Source: Bacteroidota bacterium (lineage in GTDB: Bacteria > Bacteroidota > Bacteroidia > JACCXN01). From it: DNA of 6,497 nucleotides. Position 1 is the stretch's first letter. Every line of letters starts with the position of its first letter. Both the position numbers and the translations under genes were made by a program. Location of the stretch: contig CANHPJ010000106.1 of assembly GCA_947462515.1 (NCBI GenBank), positions 1 to 6,497 of the forward strand, written 5' to 3'. This document shows positions 1 through 6,042 of the stretch, in pieces. The notes below the pieces were generated by a model. It saw nothing but the letters and a program-made list of their open reading frames with translations. It was not told where the DNA came from and made no database searches.

Positions 1-1
1 A

Positions 2-1018
2 TTATTTACCCATGTGATTAGCTGTTTGTTGATTGGTTTTTTCGCACCGAATGGGTTCGAGTTTGTTTTTATTCAGTTAATTGTTGGAATGTTTTCAATT
101 TTCAGTATTGTTAATTTAAGTAAGCGTTCTCAGTTATTCACAACCGCACTGGTAGTATTCGCTACTTATTCTCTTGGCTATATTGGTTTTTCATTTGTTG
201 AAGAAGGCAGCATTAACAACTTGAACCCTAAATTTTTCTGGTGGTTCACGCTTAATGCCATGTTGACACTTTCATCCTATCCAATAATCTATTTGTTTGA
301 AAAGATTTTCGGATTCATCTCTGACGTAACTCTTCTGGAACTATCTGATACCAATAGTCCTGTTTTGAGAGAGTTAGCATCCAAAGCCCCGGGAACTTTC
401 CAGCATTCTCTGCAAGTTGCCAATTTAGCAGAAGAGGCAATCATAGAAATTGGCGGAGATAATCTACTGATAAGGACAGGTGCTTTATATCATGACATTG
501 GTAAAATGGATATGCCAAGATATTTTATAGAAAATCAAATTAACGGTAATAATCCCCATGATGAACTTAGTTTTGATGAAAGTGCGCAATTAATTATTAG
601 TCATGTTATTAAAGGAATAGAAAAAGCCAAAAAGAATAAACTACCCGATAAAGTAATCGATTTTATAAGAACTCACCATGGTGATTCTATGGTTCAATAT
701 TTTTACAAATCGTATATAAAACAATTTCCTGAAGAGATTGTAGATGAAAATAAATTCAGATATCCCGGACCAAGACCCTATTCTAAAGAGACGGCAGTTT
801 TGATGATGGCAGATTCTGTAGAGGCTGCATCAAGGAGCTTAAAAAAACATGATAGTGAATCAATTGATGCATTGGTTGAAAAGGTTATTAATGATCAGAT
901 CGCTCAAAATCAATTTCTTAATGCAAACATCACTTTTAAGGACATTACTAGAATAAAGAAAATATTCAAAAAGAAATTATTGAATATTTATCATGGCAGA
1001 ATAGAGTACCCTAAATAA
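2..1018 (+). CDS. pgpH: 7TM-HD family cyclic-di-AMP phosphodiesterase (PgpH type), 5'-truncated by window edge
   Basis: This is the C-terminal 338 residues of an integral membrane HD-domain phosphohydrolase. The frame stays open to the left edge, so the GTG at 14 is an internal codon and the real start lies outside. Visible residues 5-37, 45-66 and 78-106 are hydrophobic and fit the last helices of the 7TM module. The cytoplasmic HD domain follows at about 115-330. Its metal-ligand candidates are H135 (QHSL), H164-D165 (HDIGK), H201, H225-H226 (THHGD) and D271 (ADSVEA). The conserved PGP segment and the ADSVEAASR stretch are typical of the family. Characterised relatives such as Listeria PgpH hydrolyse c-di-AMP to pApA, so this protein probably lowers c-di-AMP; that substrate is inferred from the family. 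The usual N-terminal extracellular domain and earlier helices are not visible. bshA follows 53 bp downstream on the same strand with no clear terminator between. Family call is firm; the exact substrate is less certain. Confidence 0.9.
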   Translation, partial: LFTHVISCLLIGFFAPNGFEFVFIQLIVGMFSIFSIVNLSKRSQLFTTALVVFATYSLGYIGFSFVEEGSINNLNPKFFWWFTLNAMLTLSSYPIIYLFEKIFGFISDVTLLELSDTNSPVLRELASKAPGTFQHSLQVANLAEEAIIEIGGDNLLIRTGALYHDIGKMDMPRYFIENQINGNNPHDELSFDESAQLIISHVIKGIEKAKKNKLPDKVIDFIRTHHGDSMVQYFYKSYIKQFPEEIVDENKFRYPGPRPYSKETAVLMMADSVEAASRSLKKHDSESIDALVEKVINDQIAQNQFLNANITFKDITRIKKIFKKKLLNIYHGRIEYPK

Positions 1019-1032
1019 TTTCTTCGGTTTTA

Positions 1033-1064
1033 TTGAGGTTAATCCGATACACAAAATAAATTTG
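1033..1064 (+). promoter_or_regulatory. Candidate Bacteroidota-type promoter of bshA
   Basis: A TTG at 1033-1035 and a perfect TAnnTTTG box (TAAATTTG, 1057-1064) are separated by 21 bp. This matches the -33/-7 layout described for Bacteroides and Flavobacterium promoters (spacing about 17-23 bp). It is the best such match found in the intergenic DNA of the window. The box ends only 7 nt before the bshA ATG, so transcription would start at about 1068-1072 and give a leader of a few bases or none. The match is seen directly; promoter activity is inferred. Confidence 0.5.
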
Positions 1065-1071
1065 ATCTAAT

Positions 1072-2211
1072 ATGAAAATAGGAATAGTATGTTATCCAAC
1101 ATTTGGTGGAAGTGGAGTAGTGGCCACCGAATTAGGAAAGGCTTTGGCAGCAAAAGGGCATAAAATTCATTTTATTTCATACAGTCAGCCTGTTAAATTA
1201 GATCACTTTACCGAGAATATATTTTACCATGAGGTAACAGTATCTGACTACCCAATATTTGATTACTCTCCATATGAATTAGTGCTTGCAAGCAAGCTGG
1301 TTGATGTAGTTAAACATGAAAATCTGGATTTATTGCACGTCCACTACGCTATACCTCATGCATCAGCAGCCTTTATGGCAAAGCAAATTTTAAAATCACA
1401 AGGGATAAATATTCCATATATAACCACTTTACACGGTACGGATATTACACTAGTAGGCAAGGATCCTTCTTTTGAACCAGTTATCACTTTTGCCATTAAT
1501 GAATCAGATGCGGTTACCACTGTATCAGAAAGTTTGAAAGAAAGTACTTTTGAACATTTTCCAATTAAAAAAGAAATACGGGTTATTCATAATTTTATAT
1601 GTTTAAATCAGTATTCACTTCCTGATTATAAGTTGTCTAAGGCTAAATATGCACCTAATGGTGAAAAAATACTGATTCATATATCTAACTTCAGACCTGT
1701 AAAGAGAATTGAAGATGTTATTTTGGTTTTTGACAGAGTGAGAAAACAAATTCCTGTAAAACTTATTTTGGTTGGGGATGGTCCAGAGCGCAATAAAATT
1801 GAAAAATTATCTAGAGACATTGATGCCTGTGGTGATATTATTTTTTTAGGAAAGTTAAGGGCAACGGAAGAAGCATTATCTATGGCTGATTTGTTTATAC
1901 TCACTTCAGAATCGGAAAGTTTTGGATTAGCAGCTCTTGAGGCTATGGCATCTAAAGTGCCGGTAATATCAACCAATACAGGTGGTTTACCCGAAGTAAA
2001 CAAACACGGGTATTCAGGTTATTTAAGCGATGTAGGAGATGTGGATGATATGGCAAAGAATACCATTGCTATTTTGAAAACGGATGAAATATTAGATCAG
2101 TTTAAGTTAAATGCCTTTGAGCAAGCCAAGTTATTTGATATAAGAAATATACTTCCTCAATACGAATCACTTTATGAAGAAGTTGTGTATAAAGGATCAA
2201 TTAATAAATAA
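1072..2211 (+). CDS. bshA: N-acetyl-alpha-D-glucosaminyl L-malate synthase BshA
   Basis: A 379-residue GT4 retaining glycosyltransferase, the usual length for BshA. The family enzyme joins the GlcNAc of UDP-GlcNAc to L-malate, the first step in making the low-molecular-weight thiol bacillithiol, in the cytoplasm. The N-terminus MKIGIVCYPTFGGSG is the family hallmark and fixes the ATG at 1072. Other BshA/GT4 marks are HVHYAIPHA near residue 90, LHGTD with H121 and D124, a TVSESL segment, HNF before the interdomain linker, the SNFRPVKR loop of the C-terminal Rossmann domain, and the EX7E motif at E282-E290 (ESFGLAALE) followed by a GG-L-PE nucleotide-sugar loop. No BshB deacetylase or BshC ligase gene is visible here; in many genomes these are encoded elsewhere. 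The gene sits 53 bp after the 7TM-HD gene, with its own candidate promoter, and its stop abuts the stop of the convergent SUI1 gene. The main alternative is a related GT4 sugar transferase, but the N-terminal signature argues against it. Confidence 0.93.
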   Translation: MKIGIVCYPTFGGSGVVATELGKALAAKGHKIHFISYSQPVKLDHFTENIFYHEVTVSDYPIFDYSPYELVLASKLVDVVKHENLDLLHVHYAIPHASAAFMAKQILKSQGINIPYITTLHGTDITLVGKDPSFEPVITFAINESDAVTTVSESLKESTFEHFPIKKEIRVIHNFICLNQYSLPDYKLSKAKYAPNGEKILIHISNFRPVKRIEDVILVFDRVRKQIPVKLILVGDGPERNKIEKLSRDIDACGDIIFLGKLRATEEALSMADLFILTSESESFGLAALEAMASKVPVISTNTGGLPEVNKHGYSGYLSDVGDVDDMAKNTIAILKTDEILDQFKLNAFEQAKLFDIRNILPQYESLYEEVVYKGSINK

Positions 2212-2556
2212 CTAGCCGCCTATCTTTTTAACCTTATACTTTGAATCGGTTAGCAGCGTGAGAACTTTGTCTCTGAAGTCACCCTGAATAATAATTTCAC
2301 CATCTTTTACTGTACCTCCAACCCCACATTTAGATTTAAGAAGTTTACCCAGTTCTTTTAAATCTTCTTCCTGACCTATAAAACCGGTAATTAAGGTTAC
2401 AGCTTTTCCCGCACGTTGCTTTTTATCTAATTGTACCTTTAAATTTTGTTGTTGAGCAGGAAGTGTTTCATTTTGCTCTTCCTGCTGAGATTCATAATTA
2501 AAATCCGGATTGGTTGAATAGACAACGTTAATTTTTTCCTTATTTTTCTTGCTCAT
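2212..2556 (-). CDS. SUI1/eIF1-family translation initiation factor homologue (YciH-like)
   Basis: A 114-residue basic protein. Residues about 46-114 form an eIF1/SUI1 fold, recognised by QRAGKAVTLITGF (47-59), a DLKELGKLLK helix (65-74), the CGVGGTV turn (77-83) and the IIQGDFRDKV strand-helix (89-98). Bacterial members such as E. coli YciH are thought to bind the small ribosomal subunit and influence initiation fidelity; a role in this organism is inference. Residues 20-40 are a Q/E-rich, probably disordered linker between a basic N-terminus (SKKNKEK) and the domain. The ATG at 2556 is preferred over an in-frame TTG two codons upstream (2562), since MSKKNK is a normal start and no ribosome binding site favours the TTG. 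The stop is TAG. The gene lies 55-61 bp downstream of the ABC-F gene on the same strand with no clear terminator between, so the two may be co-transcribed. Its stop directly abuts that of bshA. Confidence 0.92.
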   Translation of the reverse strand: MSKKNKEKINVVYSTNPDFNYESQQEEQNETLPAQQQNLKVQLDKKQRAGKAVTLITGFIGQEEDLKELGKLLKSKCGVGGTVKDGEIIIQGDFRDKVLTLLTDSKYKVKKIGG

Positions 2557-2617
2557 GACCAAGTGTTTCGATTTTCTGTACTAAATTCTCAAAGCTTTAT
2601 AATATTAGCACTTATAA

Positions 2618-4231
2618 TTAAGCGTACATACCCGCTCGCTGGGTATTTATTTTTTCATTTTCAATGTATTCATCATATGTGCAAACCTTATCTATAAAGC
2701 CCTTTGGAGTTATTTCAATAATTCTATTGGCAACAGTTTGGGTAAACTCGTGGTCATGCGATGTAAACAAAACAACACCTTTAAAATCTTTCAAGGCATT
2801 ATTAAAGGCAGTAATCGACTCCAAATCAAGGTGATTGGTAGGTTCGTCCAAAATCAATAGATTTCCACCTGTTTGCATCATTTTAGATACCATACATCTA
2901 ACTTTTTCTCCACCGGACAAAACATTGGACATCTTAAAAGTTTCCTCTCCGCTGAAAAGCATTTTTCCTAAAAATCCGCGTATGTAAACTTCATCTTTGT
3001 CTGAAGAAAATTGTCTTAACCAATCGATGAGGTTTTCGGATCCATCAAAATACTTGTTATTGTCGTTGGGCAGATAAGCCTTAGTAATGGTGGTTCCGAA
3101 AGTAAATTCTCCTGCATCAGGTTCCATTTCATTCATCAGTATTTGAAAAAATGAAGTAATTGCCAGGCTGTCTTTACTTAAAAATGCAATTTTATCGCCA
3201 CTGTTTACATTTAAATTCAATCCTTTAAAAAGAAATTCTCCATCTCTTTTTTTACCAAGGTTATCAATCTGTAAAATCTGATTTCCTGCTTCTCTATTTT
3301 GGTTAAAAATAATTGCGGGATACCTTCTTGTGGAAGCTTTTATATCATCAATATTTATTTTTTCAAGTAATTTTTTTCGGCTGGTAGCCTGTTTTGATTT
3401 GGAAGCATTGGCGCTGAATCTAGCTATAAATTCTTGCAATTCTTTTTTCTTATCCTCCGCCTTTTTGTTTGCTGATGATCTTTGGCGAAGTGCTAACTGA
3501 CTGGATTCATACCAAAAGGAATAGTTTCCTGTATAAACTGTAATTTTACCAAAATCTATATCCGCAATATTGGTACAAACAGTATCTAAAAAGTGACGGT
3601 CATGGGACACAACAATAACTGTATTTTTAAAGTCAAGCAAGAAATCTTCTAACCAACTAACAGTATGAATATCAAGGTCATTGGTAGGTTCATCCAATAT
3701 TAGTATATCAGGGTTTCCAAAAAGAGCCTGTGATAATAAGACTCTTACTTTTTGATTACCGTTCAATTCTTTCATCAATTTACTATGTTCACCCTCTTCT
3801 ATTCCCAGCCCACTCAACAATGATGCCGCCTCCGATTCAGCATTCCAGCCATCCATTTCAGCAAATTCGCTCTCTAATTCAGATGCTTTTAAACCATCGG
3901 CATCAGAAAAATCTGGTTTAGAATAAATGGCATCTTTCTCCTGCATAATGTGCCATAATTTTTTATGCCCCATAATTACAGTATTTAGAACAGTAATTTC
4001 ATCAAATTCAAAGTGGTTTTGTTTTAACACAGCCATCCTTTTACCAGGCTCTATGCTAACGGTTCCCGAATTTGGGTCAATATCACCTGCTAATATTTTC
4101 AAAAAGGTAGATTTCCCAGCTCCATTTGCGCCAATAACACCATAACAATTCCCACCGGTAAACTTGATGTTTACTTCGTCAAAAAGAACTTTTTTTCCGT
4201 ACTGTAATGATATATTAATTGCTGAAATCAT
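2618..4231 (-). CDS. ABC-F family ATPase, YkpA/YbiT type
   Basis: A 537-residue cytoplasmic protein with two ABC nucleotide-binding domains and no membrane segments, the ABC-F layout. ABC-F proteins bind near the ribosomal E site and act on translation or, in some branches, antibiotic protection; the YkpA/YbiT branch has no well-settled role. Domain 1 (about 1-240) has Walker A GANGAGKST (34-42, K40), an altered signature LNGNQ (156-160), Walker B ILDEP with E181, and H-switch H210. A charged interdomain linker spans about 243-315 (KKAEDKKKE, then SRKKLLEK). Domain 2 (316-537) has a broken Walker A around 350-362, where the lysine position appears to be I358, a canonical LSGGE (438-442), Walker B LDEP with E463, and H492. 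The LNGNQKVRVLL signature and degenerate second P-loop are, from memory, typical of this branch, so the protein is probably intact. The ATG at 4231 is fixed by the conserved MISAINISLQYGKK beginning. A terminator for the upstream ferredoxin gene ends 34 bp before it. Confidence 0.94.
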   Translation of the reverse strand: MISAINISLQYGKKVLFDEVNIKFTGGNCYGVIGANGAGKSTFLKILAGDIDPNSGTVSIEPGKRMAVLKQNHFEFDEITVLNTVIMGHKKLWHIMQEKDAIYSKPDFSDADGLKASELESEFAEMDGWNAESEAASLLSGLGIEEGEHSKLMKELNGNQKVRVLLSQALFGNPDILILDEPTNDLDIHTVSWLEDFLLDFKNTVIVVSHDRHFLDTVCTNIADIDFGKITVYTGNYSFWYESSQLALRQRSSANKKAEDKKKELQEFIARFSANASKSKQATSRKKLLEKINIDDIKASTRRYPAIIFNQNREAGNQILQIDNLGKKRDGEFLFKGLNLNVNSGDKIAFLSKDSLAITSFFQILMNEMEPDAGEFTFGTTITKAYLPNDNNKYFDGSENLIDWLRQFSSDKDEVYIRGFLGKMLFSGEETFKMSNVLSGGEKVRCMVSKMMQTGGNLLILDEPTNHLDLESITAFNNALKDFKGVVLFTSHDHEFTQTVANRIIEITPKGFIDKVCTYDEYIENEKINTQRAGMYA

Positions 4232-4265
4232 TTGTTTTATTAATTTTTGTAGTGTTATAAAATAT

Positions 4266-4301
4266 AAAAAGCACTGCTTACATTTAGAAGTAGTGCTTTT
4301 T
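4266..4301 (-). terminator. Intrinsic terminator of the ferredoxin gene
   Basis: An inverted repeat pairs 4288-4301 with 4266-4279 around an 8-nt loop (4280-4287). In the - strand transcript it reads AAAAAGCACT, an A.C mismatch and CTT, then the loop, the complementary arm and a run of Ts continuing into TATATTTT. The hairpin begins 18 nt after the ferredoxin TGA stop, the right place to end that transcript. The same stem would be fully paired with one G.U on the + strand, so it could also stop + strand transcription, but no + strand gene ends nearby. Confidence 0.82.
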
Positions 4302-4319
4302 AAAAAAAGTTTTAAAATA

Positions 4320-4667
4320 TCATAAATGCATCGATGACTTTTTTGCCAGCAAATCTTCTTTAGACTCCCTATAATCTGGATCGTCTACACAGCAATCTAC
4401 CGGACAAACCGCTGCACATTGAGGCTCATCATGAAAGCCAACACATTCCGTGCATTTGTCTGTAACTATGTAATATATGTCCATTGTTTTAGGAGTTTGC
4501 GCTTCATTGGCATCTGCCGTTAAGCCGGTTGCAGATGTGAATGAACCTTTGATAGAGGTTCCATCAGCAAATCTCCATTCGTTTCCACCCTCATAAATTG
4601 CATTGTTTGGACATTCTGGTTCGCATGCCCCACAATTAATGCACTCGTCGGTTATCATAATTGCCAT
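4320..4667 (-). CDS. 2[4Fe-4S] ferredoxin-like protein with extended linker between cluster motifs
   Basis: A 115-residue soluble electron carrier. Motif 1 is CxxCxxCxxxCP (C9, C12, C15, C19, P20). Motif 2 is C72xxC75, eight residues, then C84xxxC88P. These eight cysteines should hold two [4Fe-4S] clusters. The eight-residue loop in motif 2 and the C-terminal extension resemble the Alvin-type (Allochromatium vinosum-like) ferredoxins, which are known for low and unequal potentials. About 52 residues separate the motifs (20-71), against roughly 18-27 in ordinary bacterial 2[4Fe-4S] ferredoxins; this insert contains a NEWRFADGT stretch and an acidic DANEAQTP segment. I recall Bacteroidota ferredoxins of this form, so it looks like a lineage type, not a broken gene. 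Two extra cysteines, C92 and C93, lie just after motif 2. The ATG at 4667 starts MAIMITDEC, the normal ferredoxin beginning. It appears to be a single-gene unit: 256 bp of non-coding DNA lies upstream and a hairpin terminator downstream. The redox partner is not visible. Confidence 0.92.
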   Translation of the reverse strand: MAIMITDECINCGACEPECPNNAIYEGGNEWRFADGTSIKGSFTSATGLTADANEAQTPKTMDIYYIVTDKCTECVGFHDEPQCAAVCPVDCCVDDPDYRESKEDLLAKKSSMHL

Positions 4668-4923
4668 ATATTCCGAATATTTAAATGATTTAAATCTGTC
4701 TTAAGAATTTTAGATTGTAAATATAATTAATTATTCATTTTATTTAAAGTTGATTTTTACAAACAAACACTTTTTTATCGTTTTTGTTTGCTTGTAAGGA
4801 TCGTTGCAAAACAACAAGGAGATAATTACACCCTTTTTTTATGATGGTCTTTTATAATGTGTAGATTGAAATTTAATTTTGACTCTAATCCAAAAGTTAG
4901 TAATTAGAAAAATTAATTTTTAA
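4668..4923. other. Intergenic region between EEP gene and ferredoxin gene
   Basis: A 256-bp very AT-rich gap, the longest in the window. It must hold the end of the EEP transcript and probably the ferredoxin promoter (- strand). I see no ORF longer than a few codons. Contents visible: an imperfect hairpin at 4757-4797 (own entry), a pair of ATTTAAAT palindromes at 4679-4686 and 4688-4695 just upstream of the ferredoxin start, and an AT-only palindrome at 4908-4921 right after the EEP stop. On the - strand the nearest thing to a TAnnTTTG box is TATATTTA, without a TTG at proper spacing, so no promoter is called. Confidence 0.6.
4757..4797 (-). repeat. Inverted repeat / hairpin upstream of ferredoxin gene
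   Basis: Arms 4757-4769 (TTACAAACAAACA) and 4785-4797 (TGTTTGCTTGTAA) are complementary over 13 positions with a single exception, around a 15-nt loop. In RNA read from the - strand the exception is a G.U pair, so the stem is unbroken; from the + strand it is an A.C mismatch. This favours a - strand RNA hairpin, in the same direction as both flanking genes. It lies about 90 bp before the ferredoxin start and about 127 bp after the EEP stop. No T-run follows it on the - strand, so it is not a standard terminator. It could be a leader structure, a 3'-end stabiliser or an operator. Confidence 0.45.
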
Positions 4924-6033
4924 TTAATAAACTTCAAATAAACAAGAGATCGCTCTGTGGTCTGAAAGTTTTTCGGAGTGTGTGATGAATTCGTATGGTT
5001 TTAATTCTTTGGAATGTAAAATATAATCAATTCTAAATGACGGAAATTTACCTATATAGCTTTTTCCAAGGCCATTACCAGATTCGGTAAAAGCATCGGA
5101 TAAGTTTTTGGCAACCGTTTTGTATGCATAGGAGGAAGGGGTATCATTGAAATCACCACAAATGATTAATTTATAGGGACATTCTTTAATGTGTTCAGCA
5201 ACCTGTTCTGCTTGTTTGGTACGTTTTAAAAAGGCCTTTTTTAAACGTTTTAAAATTCCTTTACTCCCTTCTACTTCGTCGGTTTCTTTATTTTCTGCAA
5301 TATCGTCAATAAACTTATAGTCTTTCGGGGCAAAGGCAATGGAGGCCATATGTATATTATAAACTCGTATGGTATCGTCATTAATTATAATGTCGCTGTA
5401 TATACATACGTTATTTTCCTTCGCACCGAATGAAATCTTTCCTTTGTTGATAATTGGGAATTTAGAGAAAGTAGCTATTCCGCATTTTTCGTTTTTACTG
5501 AAAGTACCCATATCTTCAATATGGCTAAATTCGGAATCTGTATTTTCAATGACCTCCTGATCATTTAAATAGGTATTTTTCCCTGTGGAGTGATAGAATT
5601 CCTGGAAGCAAATGATATCGGGCTTTTCTTCTTTTATTAAATCAAATATTTTTTCCTTGGTACTGCTTTTGTCTATCCAGTCGTAAACATCAAAATACCG
5701 CACATTGTATGATATAAGTTTGAATACACTTGATGAATCGGTTGACTCAGGACTTGGTTCATTGAAGTTTATGGTGATGGTTCTGTTTATGTAGTTCCAT
5801 CCGAGCAACAAAGCCAGTAAGGATAAAAGTATTTGTTTTTTTGCTTGCATCAACCAAAAAAGCACGAACAATAGATTTATTAAATAGAGCAGTGGAGCTG
5901 CCAAACTAAAAAAAGCCAGTGGAAAGAAGGTGTCAGGACTAACGTAATAAGCAAGATATGAGAGCAGTAGAGTAAAGACTGCTAGAGTATTCAGTATAAA
6001 AAAAATCTTGTTAAGAAATGATAGGTTTTTCAA
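4924..6033 (-). CDS. Membrane-anchored endonuclease/exonuclease/phosphatase (EEP) family protein
   Basis: A 369-residue protein with an N-terminal membrane region and a C-terminal EEP (DNase I-like) hydrolase domain. Hydrophobic stretches at about 9-30, 36-61 and 67-83 suggest three helices. The catalytic motifs are all present: SYNVR with N110, CFQEF with E145, YNIH with H228, GDFND with D294 and N296, RIDYI with D336, and SDH with D358-H359. The fold is a metal-dependent phosphodiesterase or phosphomonoesterase; members cut DNA, phospholipids or phosphoinositides, so the substrate cannot be named. Charge distribution (K2, K9 and K65-K66 inside; acidic 92-99 after helix 3) predicts the catalytic domain faces outside the cytoplasm. 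The start is a TTG at 6033: no in-frame ATG lies between the rhomboid TAA and residue 62, and starting at 62 would lose the first two helices. The gene begins 9 nt after the rhomboid stop, in the same frame, so co-transcription is likely. The lysine-rich segment 258-273 is an insertion between core strands. Confidence 0.9.
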   Translation of the reverse strand: MKNLSFLNKIFFILNTLAVFTLLLSYLAYYVSPDTFFPLAFFSLAAPLLYLINLLFVLFWLMQAKKQILLSLLALLLGWNYINRTITINFNEPSPESTDSSSVFKLISYNVRYFDVYDWIDKSSTKEKIFDLIKEEKPDIICFQEFYHSTGKNTYLNDQEVIENTDSEFSHIEDMGTFSKNEKCGIATFSKFPIINKGKISFGAKENNVCIYSDIIINDDTIRVYNIHMASIAFAPKDYKFIDDIAENKETDEVEGSKGILKRLKKAFLKRTKQAEQVAEHIKECPYKLIICGDFNDTPSSYAYKTVAKNLSDAFTESGNGLGKSYIGKFPSFRIDYILHSKELKPYEFITHSEKLSDHRAISCLFEVY

Positions 6034-6042
6034 CTCTTTGAT

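Noticed and set aside
1677..2003. Open frame on the - strand inside bshA
   Set aside because: It lies wholly within the confidently identified bshA, has no recognisable domain and is a typical antisense shadow in AT-rich DNA.
2..2211. A functional c-di-AMP/bacillithiol module formed by the 7TM-HD gene and bshA
   Set aside because: Same-strand neighbours only; bshA has its own candidate promoter and no shared pathway is known, so adjacency alone does not support a joint system.
2557..2617. Possible promoter for SUI1 (AAGCTTTG, one base off TAnnTTTG)
   Set aside because: No TTG occurs at the required spacing upstream; read-through from ABC-F explains expression equally well.
3730..4145. Two + strand open frames (3730-3921 and 3927-4145) opposite the ABC-F gene
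   Set aside because: Both are antisense to conserved ABC-F coding sequence, and their translations show no family resemblance.
4679..4695. Two ATTTAAAT palindromes spaced by one base just before the ferredoxin start
   Set aside because: Could be an operator, but short AT-only palindromes are expected by chance in such AT-rich DNA.
4908..4921. 14-bp AT-only palindrome (AAAAATTAATTTTT) right after the EEP stop
   Set aside because: It has no G-C pairs and no loop, so it would make a weak hairpin; not called a terminator.
5369..5560. 63-codon + strand open frame inside the EEP gene
   Set aside because: Antisense shadow of the conserved EEP catalytic domain; no domain or start signal supports it.
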